Assembly (NCBI GenBank): GCA_947462525.1
Contig: CANHPK010000118.1
Location: 1-5,786, forward strand
DNA length: 5,786 nucleotides
Origin: Roseiflexaceae bacterium
Lineage (GTDB): Bacteria; Chloroflexota; Chloroflexia; Chloroflexales; Roseiflexaceae
Direction: 5' to 3'
Part shown: positions 1 to 5,721 of the stretch, in pieces
Layout: every line of letters starts with the position of its first letter
Position numbering within the stretch: the stretch's first letter is position 1
Program-made: the position numbers and the translations under genes
Notes under the pieces: generated by a model
Told to the model about the DNA's origin: nothing
The model's database searches: none
The model's input: only the letters and a program-made list of their open reading frames with translations

Positions 1-902
1 ACGTCGCAGATGACCGTCAACTTTGGGCGCAAATCTTTCTTGATGTAGCGTAATTCCAAGGGAATCCCCTGGTAGCGCAGATTGGCACGCACCGTGCGGC
101 GGATATCCGGCGTGCCGCGCTGGGCGCGCTTCATACGCAAGGCCGCACTCGAGCGCAAGCGTGCCGCGAGCCGGCTTACTTCACGGCGAAACGTGGGCAC
201 GTCGTCGAAGCTGAACTGATCAAACGGCCGATCGAGCAACTCGTCGCGTTTGACTTCGCGGTCCTCGTCTGCCTTGCCCGCGCCTTGTTCGGCCTGGACC
301 ATTTCGGCCACCTGCTGGGCAATAGTGGCCCGGTTTTCACGCAGGTCGCGCTCGATCTGCTTCATCTGCGCCGGGTCGACGCCCATCTGGCGCAGGCGGT
401 CGAGCACCATTTGCAACATTTCGTTGGCGATAGGCATCCCAATGCCGTCCATGGCCATACGCATAGCCCACGACAGCGGCAAACCCTCGCTCATGTCGGG
501 CATGGCATCCTTCTGCTGCATCATGTCGCGCAGTTCGGCGCGGGTCATGCCGTTGCCCATCAGCGCCTCGATGAGCCGTTCGAGCGCTTCATCGTCCAGG
601 CTGTCGAGGAGCTCTTGGAGCATCTGCTCGAGCTGCGCCGCCCCATCGTCGGGCAACCCACCGCCGGGTGTTTGCATCGGCGGCGGTGCATCGACCCCAA
701 AAAACTGCGGGAACAGCTCGTCAAACACTGCCATATCGGCACGCTCTTTGACCAGACTACTCTGCAAAGCGGTCTGCACCGCGCCGCGCTCGGCCACGTC
801 GATTTGCTCGAGGGCACGCAGGGCGTCGATACTTTCGGCCATCGACACGCGCACATCGCGCCCACGCAAGGCTCGGATGAATGCAATCAGTCGCTCGTCC
901 AT
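1..902 (-). CDS. CoxE-like VWA-domain protein, 3' end cut by window edge
   Basis: 300 complete codons are visible, with no stop before the left edge. The N-terminal part (residues 4-70, starting LIAFIRALRGRDVRVSMAES and ending DELFPQFF) is the characteristic CoxE-like helical domain. The last visible residues (292-300, RPKLTVICD) are the first beta strand of a VWA domain, just before the expected DxSxS metal-binding motif, which lies outside the window. Between them, residues 115-180 are helical and strikingly rich in methionine (14 of 66), followed by a charged linker (about 204-222). The start is set by GGAGG at 909-913, six bases before ATG. It lies 66 bases downstream of the MoxR-type ATPase gene and is surely co-transcribed. 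In known pairs the VWA protein is the adaptor that brings the ATPase to its client, often a metalloenzyme or membrane complex; the client is not visible here. Cytoplasmic, with no signal peptide. Confidence 0.88.
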   Translation of the reverse strand, partial: MDERLIAFIRALRGRDVRVSMAESIDALRALEQIDVAERGAVQTALQSSLVKERADMAVFDELFPQFFGVDAPPPMQTPGGGLPDDGAAQLEQMLQELLDSLDDEALERLIEALMGNGMTRAELRDMMQQKDAMPDMSEGLPLSWAMRMAMDGIGMPIANEMLQMVLDRLRQMGVDPAQMKQIERDLRENRATIAQQVAEMVQAEQGAGKADEDREVKRDELLDRPFDQFSFDDVPTFRREVSRLAARLRSSAALRMKRAQRGTPDIRRTVRANLRYQGIPLELRYIKKDLRPKLTVICD

Positions 903-968
903 CGCCTGCCTCCGTCCGTTGTTACAGGCACATTTTTATCCCAAAGTTCTGACAATTTGATGCGGTTT

Positions 969-1952
969 TTACCGGTCACGACGACCACGGTCACGATCGC
1001 GATCTTTGCCGCGATCACGGTCTCGTTCGCGGGTCACATCGGTCGGTGCGTCGTCGTCGCGACTGACCAACCGTTTGCCCTTCTGGACATCCGACTCGTA
1101 CTTAAGCAGGACATTCATGGTTGCATCCATGGCGTTGCGGTCGAGATGCTTGACGTTGAGTTCGACCAATGCCCGTGCCCAGTCGATGGTCTCGGACATG
1201 CTGGGGGTCTTGCGTAGGTCGAGCGCACGCAGGCGTTGCACCATTTCGACCACCTGGGCGGCCAACTTGGGGGGCACACCGGGGACCCGCAGGTTGACCA
1301 CGGCCAGCTCTGATTCGGCGTCAGGATAGCCCACATAGAGGAACAAGCAGCGCCGTTTGAGTGCTTCGGACAGTTCGCGCGTGTCGTTGCTGGTCAAAAT
1401 CACGATCGGCTTGTGGATTGCTTTGATTGTGCCCAATTCGGGGATGCTGACCTGGAAATCGCTCAGCAACTCCAACAAAAATGCTTCGAACTCGGCATCC
1501 GCACGGTCTATTTCGTCGATGAGCAGCACCACCGGGTTGGGGCTGGTGATTGCGCGCAACAACGGCCGGGCCAGCAGAAAGCGCTCAGAGAAAAAGACGT
1601 TTTCTTCGTTCGCAATGGCATCGGCCGCCGCCGCCAACGTATCTGCTGCACTGACCATGCCGCCGATGCGCTCGCGCAACAATTGGGTGTAGAGGAGCTG
1701 TTTGGCGTATTCCCATTCGTACAAGGCCCGTGATTCGTCGATACCCTCATAACACTGCAGTCGGATAAGCACACGCCCGGTCGCTGCTGCGGTCGCTTTG
1801 GCGAGTTCGGTTTTGCCGGTGCCGGCCGGACCTTCGGCGAGGATAGGTTTTTCGAGCCGACTAGCGAGGAACAACGTGGTGGCAATCGATTCCGACGCGA
1901 TGTACTTTTGGTCGGCGAGGCGAGTACGGACCGTCGCGATATCACGAAACAT
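969..1952 (-). CDS. MoxR-family AAA+ ATPase (CoxD-like)
   Basis: 327 residues. Walker A is GPAGTGKT (41-48), Walker B is VVLLIDEID (141-149), sensor 1 is TSND with Asn189, and the arginines of LKRRCLF (199-204) sit where the arginine finger is expected. The lid segment PSMSETIDWARAL (250-262) resembles the CoxD/GvpN/NorQ branch of MoxR proteins. The family forms ATP-driven hexamers that remodel proteins together with a VWA partner, and that partner is encoded directly downstream. The start at ATG 1950-1952 is supported by GGAGGT (1958-1963) five bases upstream. The odd part is the C-terminus: after about residue 307 it becomes a run of Arg-Asp/Lys-Asp/Arg-Gly dipeptides ending at residue 327, a low-complexity zwitterionic tail not needed for the AAA+ fold. 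The client is unknown; a role in metal-centre maturation is only inferred from the family. Confidence 0.93.
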   Translation of the reverse strand: MFRDIATVRTRLADQKYIASESIATTLFLASRLEKPILAEGPAGTGKTELAKATAAATGRVLIRLQCYEGIDESRALYEWEYAKQLLYTQLLRERIGGMVSAADTLAAAADAIANEENVFFSERFLLARPLLRAITSPNPVVLLIDEIDRADAEFEAFLLELLSDFQVSIPELGTIKAIHKPIVILTSNDTRELSEALKRRCLFLYVGYPDAESELAVVNLRVPGVPPKLAAQVVEMVQRLRALDLRKTPSMSETIDWARALVELNVKHLDRNAMDATMNVLLKYESDVQKGKRLVSRDDDAPTDVTRERDRDRGKDRDRDRGRRDR

Positions 1953-2051
1953 CTGCTACCTCCATGTTTGTAGGGGATAGTGCTATTCTAGTGGATAACG
2001 AGGCAGTGATCAGTTAGTAGTTAGTAGTTAGTAGATAGTAGATATCAGTTT
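1953..2051. promoter_or_regulatory. Divergent intergenic region between ATPase and hydrolase genes
   Basis: This 99-base spacer must carry the start signals for both the leftward ATPase/VWA operon and the rightward hydrolase gene. For the hydrolase, TGCTATTCT (1981-1989) resembles an extended -10 box (TGn plus 4 of 6 matches to TATAAT). On the minus strand, TAGAAT (1990-1985) overlaps it and could be the -10 of the ATPase operon. No convincing -35 box is seen for either. If both are used, the two polymerases would compete for the same DNA. The right half is filled by a heptamer repeat, annotated separately. Confidence 0.4.
2012..2046 (+). repeat. Heptamer tandem repeat (agttagt, about 5 units)
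   Basis: Five consecutive 7-base units: agttagt (2012-2018), agttagt (2019-2025), agttagt (2026-2032), agatagt (2033-2039) and agatatc (2040-2046). The first three are identical and the last two degenerate. The array ends five bases before the hydrolase start codon, so it would lie in that gene's 5' leader. It is much richer in A/T than the surrounding DNA and puts TAG stops into all three forward frames. Short A/T-rich heptamer arrays of this sort are known between genes in several bacteria; their function is mostly unknown. Confidence 0.85.
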
Positions 2052-2888
2052 ATGCAAAGCCACAGCATTAGCAACGGCAACGTTCGTCTGCACGTCACAA
2101 CGTATGGCGATCCCACGGCATTGCCCGTGATTCTTTTGCATGGGTTCCCCGATACTGCAGCGTGTTGGTCACGGCTTGTACCACTAATTGCCCACCAATA
2201 CTATGTCATCGTCCCCGATGGACGGGGCATCCATCGTTCTGATGCGCCCAGTGATATCGACGCATACGCGATAGCGCACCTCGTGGCAGATGTGATGACC
2301 ATCGCGGATGCCCTCGCGCCTTCGCGACCGTTCACTCTTGTTGGGCACGATTGGGGCGGTGTGGTGGCATGGGCAGTGGTCAGTCTGCACCCTGCGCGCG
2401 TCGCTCGCGCAGTACTCTGCAACGCCCCGCACCCGGCGATTTTCTTGGATGCACTGACACACGACGAAAACCAGTTGCGCGCGTCGGGCTACGTCATGGC
2501 CTTGCGCTCTGTCGATTTTGAACGGCGCTTCGTCGCCAACGCATACGAAATCCCACTTGGCGCGTTTGCGTCAGCAGACCTCTCGGTGGCCGAAAAAGCC
2601 GCGCTACAGGCGGCATGGGAACTCCCTGGTCGCGTGACCGGTGCATTGAACTGGTATCGCGCGGCGACGTTCGCTGTCCCTGGCGGTACCTGCGATATCC
2701 CGCTGCCCGACGGCAGTGTACCGACCACACTCCTCTGGGGGGCCAACGACACCGCCCTCCTTGTCTCGCTGGCGGAGCGCCATCGCGCCACCCTCCCATG
2801 GCTAGGGGTTGACATCCACCCCGAGGCGAATCACTGGCTGCCGCGCACCCATCCCGACGTGATTGCGCATGTGCTATTGCCGAATTGA
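2052..2888 (+). CDS. Alpha/beta hydrolase, epoxide-hydrolase type
   Basis: 278 residues, a normal length for a single-domain alpha/beta hydrolase. HGFPD (30-34) supplies the oxyanion-hole region. The nucleophile elbow is GHDWGG, with Asp100 as nucleophile, as in epoxide hydrolases and haloalkane dehalogenases. The acid is probably Asp233 (WGANDTAL) and the base His261 (EANHWLP). Two lid tyrosines match those that activate the epoxide oxygen in soluble epoxide hydrolases: Tyr147 (ASGYVM) and Tyr202 (NWYRA). This favours an epoxide hydrolase over a dehalogenase; the substrate is unknown. No signal peptide, so cytoplasmic. ATG 2052 is the first possible start, since an in-frame TAG lies at 2025-2027, but no Shine-Dalgarno sequence precedes it: the heptamer array occupies that place. 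It stands alone, divergent from the ATPase operon, with a 152-base gap before the next gene. A perhydrolase or fluoroacetate-dehalogenase-like activity cannot be excluded. Confidence 0.92.
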   Translation: MQSHSISNGNVRLHVTTYGDPTALPVILLHGFPDTAACWSRLVPLIAHQYYVIVPDGRGIHRSDAPSDIDAYAIAHLVADVMTIADALAPSRPFTLVGHDWGGVVAWAVVSLHPARVARAVLCNAPHPAIFLDALTHDENQLRASGYVMALRSVDFERRFVANAYEIPLGAFASADLSVAEKAALQAAWELPGRVTGALNWYRAATFAVPGGTCDIPLPDGSVPTTLLWGANDTALLVSLAERHRATLPWLGVDIHPEANHWLPRTHPDVIAHVLLPN

Positions 2889-2924
2889 ACACATCGGTTA
2901 CCCAACACGCAATTCACAGCAAAA

Positions 2925-2957
2925 AATTACCTATCCAATTCCTAATTACTAATTCCC
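2925..2957 (+). repeat. Second heptamer repeat (aattact-like), inverted relative to the first
   Basis: Units are aattacc (2925-2931), five unrelated bases, then aattcct (2937-2943), aattact (2944-2950) and aattccc (2951-2957). The complement of the array upstream of the hydrolase reads aactact per unit, which differs from aattact by a single base. The hydrolase gene is thus flanked by related heptamer arrays in opposite orientation. No transposase or target-site duplication is evident. It lies just upstream of the promoter of the next operon. Confidence 0.6.
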
Positions 2958-2983
2958 TCCCGCTATACCCGAACGCACCATAG

Positions 2984-2992
2984 TGCTATAAT
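2984..2992 (+). promoter_or_regulatory. Extended -10 promoter for the kinase-like/sirtuin-like/GNAT operon
   Basis: TGCTATAAT is a perfect TATAAT (2987-2992) with the TGn extension (2984-2986). Seventeen bases further upstream there is only TATACC, a poor -35 box, which is typical of extended -10 promoters. Transcription would begin near 2999, giving a leader of about 40 bases before ATG 3041. The surrounding ten bases atagtgctat (2980-2989) recur exactly at 1977-1986 before the hydrolase gene. Confidence 0.7.
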
Positions 2993-3028
2993 GCGTGGTA
3001 ACACTCTCGGAGTCGCCTCTAGTCGCAT

Positions 3029-3038
3029 AAGGTGAGGT
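3029..3038 (+). promoter_or_regulatory. Ribosome binding site deciding the start of the kinase-like gene
   Basis: AAGGTGAGGT has AAGGTG ending six bases before ATG 3041. A GTG at 3032, in the same frame, lies inside this site and has nothing like a Shine-Dalgarno before it, so ATG 3041 is the better start. Confidence 0.6.
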
Positions 3039-3040
3039 GC

Positions 3041-4342
3041 ATGACAGCACAGCCACGCATCCATGGACGCTATCGCGTTGACGAACGCCTCGGTGCCACA
3101 CGCATCGCGACCGTCTACCGTGCCTACGACGATAAGCTCAATCGGCCGGTACTGCTCAACCTGATGCGCAGTCATCTGGTCGATCAGCGTGGCATCCGTG
3201 AGCGCTTTATTTCGGACTCCGAGCTGCGCGCCCGTAACGTCCACAGTGCGCTCCCCGAGGTATACGATAGCGGCACCATCGAAGACCGGCCGTTTTTCAT
3301 CACCGAATTCGTCACCGGCAAAACGCTCCGGGCCCGTGCACCGGTCACCCCTATCGAAGCGTTGCAATACACCCGGCACATCGTTGCCGTTATCAAAGCC
3401 TGCCAAGAATCACACATCCCACACCCGCCGATCAGCAGTAACGACTTTGTTGTCATCAGCGAAGGCCACGTGAAGTGGATCGAAAACTGGACCTTGACAC
3501 CCAACGAGGTGCTCATTGATATTGCGAGCTACCGTTCACCCGAGCGGCAACAAGGCACTGCCGAGACGGTCGAGAGTGCGATTTATGCGGTAGGCATTCT
3601 GCTGTTCGAGATTCTCGGCGGTTTCCGCCCCTTTAGCGGCACCAATGCAGACGAAATCCTCACCCAGCACGAGTCGAGCGACATCCCGCCCGTATCGGCG
3701 GTCGTGAGCGCTGGCTGTCCACCCGAAATCGACGACCTGATTATGCGTTGTACTGCACGCAACCCGCTCAACCGTCTCAAAAACCTCGATGAATTGCTCG
3801 ATATGATCGAACAAGCACGTCGCGACATTGTGATTGGCGGCAATGGGACTGGACCACTTGGTGATCAACAGGCACCGACAACAACGCAGCACACCCCACA
3901 TGCAGGTACACAACCCCGCAAACGCCGGCAAGGCAATCGCACACTCGGACGTGTGCTGATTTCGTTGCTCGTACTGGGTGGGCTCGGCGCTGGTGGCTGG
4001 TACTATGTGTCGAGCCAACCTGCACAAAGCGGCGGTCTGTTGAGCGGTATGCAATTCAGTATGCCGAGCTTCTCGCTCCCGAGTTGGTTGACCGGTCTCT
4101 TTTCCGACAGCGATGGCAGCGCACAATATTTGCTTGTCAGCGGTGATGCAGCACTCGAGCTCCACAGCGAGCCCGCCAGCAACGGCACCGTCGTGGGCAG
4201 CGTCCCTGCTGGTTCACGCGTCGAGTGGGTCGATGGCCCGCAGAGCGCCGACGGCACCGCATGGCTCAAGATCCGGTACACGGTAGACACAACCATCGTC
4301 GAGGGGTGGGCCCCACAACGGAGCCTCACGACAACACCCTGA
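3041..4342 (+). CDS. Membrane-anchored protein kinase-like protein (probable pseudokinase) with C-terminal SH3-like domain
   Basis: 433 residues. Residues 11-262 follow the PknB-type Ser/Thr kinase fold: YRVDERLGATRIATVYRAYD (11-30), FITEFVTGKTL (86-96), YRSPERQQG (164-172), IYAVGILLFEILGG (181-194) and NPLNR (241-245). The catalytic positions are lost: the glycine loop keeps one Gly (Gly18), the VAIK lysine is Asn40, HRD is His-Pro-Pro (128-130), the loop Asn is Asp135, and DFG is Glu-Asn-Trp (148-150). The fold-stabilising Glu168 and Arg245 remain. A Pro/Thr/Gln-rich linker and RKRR (293-296) precede one transmembrane helix (about 303-323), which predicts kinase fold inside and C-terminus outside. 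Residues 363-430 look like a bacterial SH3 domain (VVGSVPAGSRVEWVDG, then EGWAPQRSL). It is the first gene of the operon. I infer a scaffold or sensor role, not phosphotransfer. Homologous kinases with SH3 or PASTA domains sense the cell wall. Confidence 0.9.
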   Translation: MTAQPRIHGRYRVDERLGATRIATVYRAYDDKLNRPVLLNLMRSHLVDQRGIRERFISDSELRARNVHSALPEVYDSGTIEDRPFFITEFVTGKTLRARAPVTPIEALQYTRHIVAVIKACQESHIPHPPISSNDFVVISEGHVKWIENWTLTPNEVLIDIASYRSPERQQGTAETVESAIYAVGILLFEILGGFRPFSGTNADEILTQHESSDIPPVSAVVSAGCPPEIDDLIMRCTARNPLNRLKNLDELLDMIEQARRDIVIGGNGTGPLGDQQAPTTTQHTPHAGTQPRKRRQGNRTLGRVLISLLVLGGLGAGGWYYVSSQPAQSGGLLSGMQFSMPSFSLPSWLTGLFSDSDGSAQYLLVSGDAALELHSEPASNGTVVGSVPAGSRVEWVDGPQSADGTAWLKIRYTVDTTIVEGWAPQRSLTTTP

Positions 4343-4355
4343 CGAAGGGGGAACG

Positions 4356-5102
4356 ATGCACGCACTCGATGCGCTGATAACGCAACTCAAAACAGCGCAG
4401 AAGCTGGTTGTGGTCACTGGTGGCGGGATGTCGGCCGAAAGTGGCGTTGCTTCTTTTCGACAAGCGATGATCGGCCCCTGGGCGGCGTACGACGTCCGCG
4501 ATTTGGCGACCCCACAAGCCTATGCACGTAACCCCAAATTGGTCTGGCAGTGGTACAACTTTCGTCGTACACAGACACAGACTGCTGATCCGAGTGTCGG
4601 TCATCATGCACTCGTCGACCTCGAACAACACATCCCGACGTTTTTGTTGGTCAGTTTGGCCATCGACGGGTTGCACTGGCGTGCAGGTTCACGCGATATT
4701 CTCGAGTTCAACGGATCGGTCCACCGGACCCGCTGTGTCGAATCAGGGCATCCAGGCGACTGGGAAGAAGAAGGCGACATTCCGCCGCGCTGTCAGCGCT
4801 GTGGCAGCCCCTTGCGACCCGATGTCGTGCTCTTGGGTGAAGGATTCGCCCGGCAGGATGTCCGGCGCGCGCAGACTGCGGTCGAAACCTGCGATGCGAT
4901 TTTGTTTGTGGGCGAACTCAGCGCAGCCGATCCCATTGCGCAATTTCCCTTTATCGCCAAACGTTCTGGTGCACGGGTATTGACCATCAACACCGATCCT
5001 GCTTCAATTTTCAGCGTGATGGCGGATGTCCATATCAACGAAACCCCGGGGAACGTCTTGCCGACAATCGTGGCAGGAGTGACCCGTGTCGAGGGGTCCT
5101 AA
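4356..5102 (+). CDS. Sir2/sirtuin-fold protein, active site degenerate
   Basis: 248 residues, full length for a bacterial sirtuin, and collinear with the family: VVVTGGGMSAESGVASFR (18-35, usually GAGxSxxSGIPxFR), YDVRDLATPQAYARNP (45-60), WQWYNFRR (64-71), IDGLHWRAGS (103-112), LRPDVVLLGE (153-162), VLTINTDP (208-215) and GNVLP (232-236). Active sirtuins cleave NAD+ to remove acyl groups from lysine. Here TQNID reads Ser-Leu-Ala-Ile-Asp (100-104), the catalytic His of HGS is Asn119, and the GTS motif is Gly-Glu-Leu (186-188). Of the four zinc cysteines, Cys146 and Cys149 are present, but the first pair has only Cys127. Tyr67 and Arg70, the YxxR pair that selects succinyl/malonyl-lysine in Sir5-type enzymes, are kept. 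The start has AAGGGGGA (4345-4352) before ATG. It lies 13 bases after the kinase-like gene. Deacylation is unlikely; NAD or acyl-peptide binding is possible. Confidence 0.9.
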   Translation: MHALDALITQLKTAQKLVVVTGGGMSAESGVASFRQAMIGPWAAYDVRDLATPQAYARNPKLVWQWYNFRRTQTQTADPSVGHHALVDLEQHIPTFLLVSLAIDGLHWRAGSRDILEFNGSVHRTRCVESGHPGDWEEEGDIPPRCQRCGSPLRPDVVLLGEGFARQDVRRAQTAVETCDAILFVGELSAADPIAQFPFIAKRSGARVLTINTDPASIFSVMADVHINETPGNVLPTIVAGVTRVEGS

Positions 5103-5106
5103 CCGC

Positions 5107-5709
5107 ATGACACAGACCCCGCGCACGATTATTCGCCCGTGGAACCGCTATGATGACGAGCGCAGTTACCGCTGGCCGTCGTACAACGATCCGTACGAAT
5201 CGATTTGGAACCTCCAGCGTGCTCAGTCACCGTTTTCGGGGACGTGGTTCAACGATATGATTTCTTCGCGCCGTCATTGGGCAGTCGATAGCCGCAATGG
5301 TGAACTGATGGGGCGTATCTCGCTCCGCGAAATCGACAACGCCAAAAAACAAGCACGGCTGGGGATTACCTTCTCGGCTGCCTATGTGGGCCGAGGGTTG
5401 GGTACCGAAGCCATGCAAGGGTTTCTGGATGTATTCTTCGGCGAGCTCGGCTTTGTAACGATGGTCCTCGATGTGGCGGCCGTCAATGAACGAGCCGTTC
5501 GATCGTATCGGAGTCTGGGCTTTCTCGTTGTCGACAGTGACTGGCGTACCGCCTACTACAGCGATGATTTGCCGCGGCTCGACAACCCGGTCTATGCCCA
5601 TCTGGCGCCGCACATCCGTCCTTCGGATGGGACTGTGGCGATAGAGTTTTTTGAAATGCAGTTACATGCCGAGCAATGGCGTGCACATCGTGCACACCAG
5701 GGCCGATAG
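5107..5709 (+). CDS. GNAT-family N-acyltransferase (RimJ/RimL type)
   Basis: 200 residues from ATG 5107. The acetyl-CoA-binding motif A is LGITFSAAYVGRGLGTEAM (85-103), with the pyrophosphate-binding turn at Gly97/Gly99. Motif B is seen in LDVAAVNERAVRSYRSLGF (121-139), the usual alpha4/beta7 region of RimJ/RimL-like enzymes. The N-terminus (IIRPWNRYDDERSYRWPSYN, 8-27) has the family's opening strand. After motif B about 60 residues form an extra tail (140-200). It transfers an acyl group, usually acetyl, from acyl-CoA to an amine; the acceptor is unknown. The gene begins four bases after the sirtuin-like gene's stop, using GAGGGG (5091-5096). An in-frame GTG at 5086 has AGGAG (5075-5079) at better spacing and would overlap that gene by 17 bases, so the start is not settled. 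Unlike its two upstream neighbours, its cofactor motif looks intact. Confidence 0.88.
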   Translation: MTQTPRTIIRPWNRYDDERSYRWPSYNDPYESIWNLQRAQSPFSGTWFNDMISSRRHWAVDSRNGELMGRISLREIDNAKKQARLGITFSAAYVGRGLGTEAMQGFLDVFFGELGFVTMVLDVAAVNERAVRSYRSLGFLVVDSDWRTAYYSDDLPRLDNPVYAHLAPHIRPSDGTVAIEFFEMQLHAEQWRAHRAHQGR

Positions 5710-5721
5710 AGGTAGATTCCC

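Noticed and set aside
963..974. Small hairpin cggt/accg spanning the ATPase stop codon
   Set aside because: The stem is only four bases and the operon continues into the VWA gene, so a terminator or regulatory hairpin is not supported.
250..1217. Two long plus-strand open frames (250-960 and 285-1217)
   Set aside because: They lie opposite the CoxE-like and MoxR-type genes, whose frames carry recognisable family motifs and Shine-Dalgarno sequences. The plus-strand products are low-complexity Ser/Arg- or His-rich with no motif, as expected of antisense shadows in GC-rich DNA.
2489..2892. Minus-strand open frames opposite the hydrolase
   Set aside because: They cover the hydrolase lid and acid/His region, which is clearly coding on the plus strand; their products are Arg/Pro-rich without motifs.
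2882..2915. Inverted repeat gaattg/caattc after the hydrolase as a terminator
   Set aside because: A six-base A/T-rich stem with a 22-base loop is too weak, and no T-run follows directly. No intrinsic terminator is evident after the hydrolase.
3536..4165. 209-codon minus-strand open frame
   Set aside because: It is antisense to the kinase-like gene, has no family features, and overlaps clear kinase and transmembrane coding sequence.
4653..4730. Frameshift or assembly error explaining the odd sirtuin motifs
   Set aside because: The flanking residues (FLLVS, then IDGLHWRAGS and ILEF, then GS) stay in register with the family on both sides, so the changes are substitutions. A single-base error could explain only Asn119, not the other motifs.
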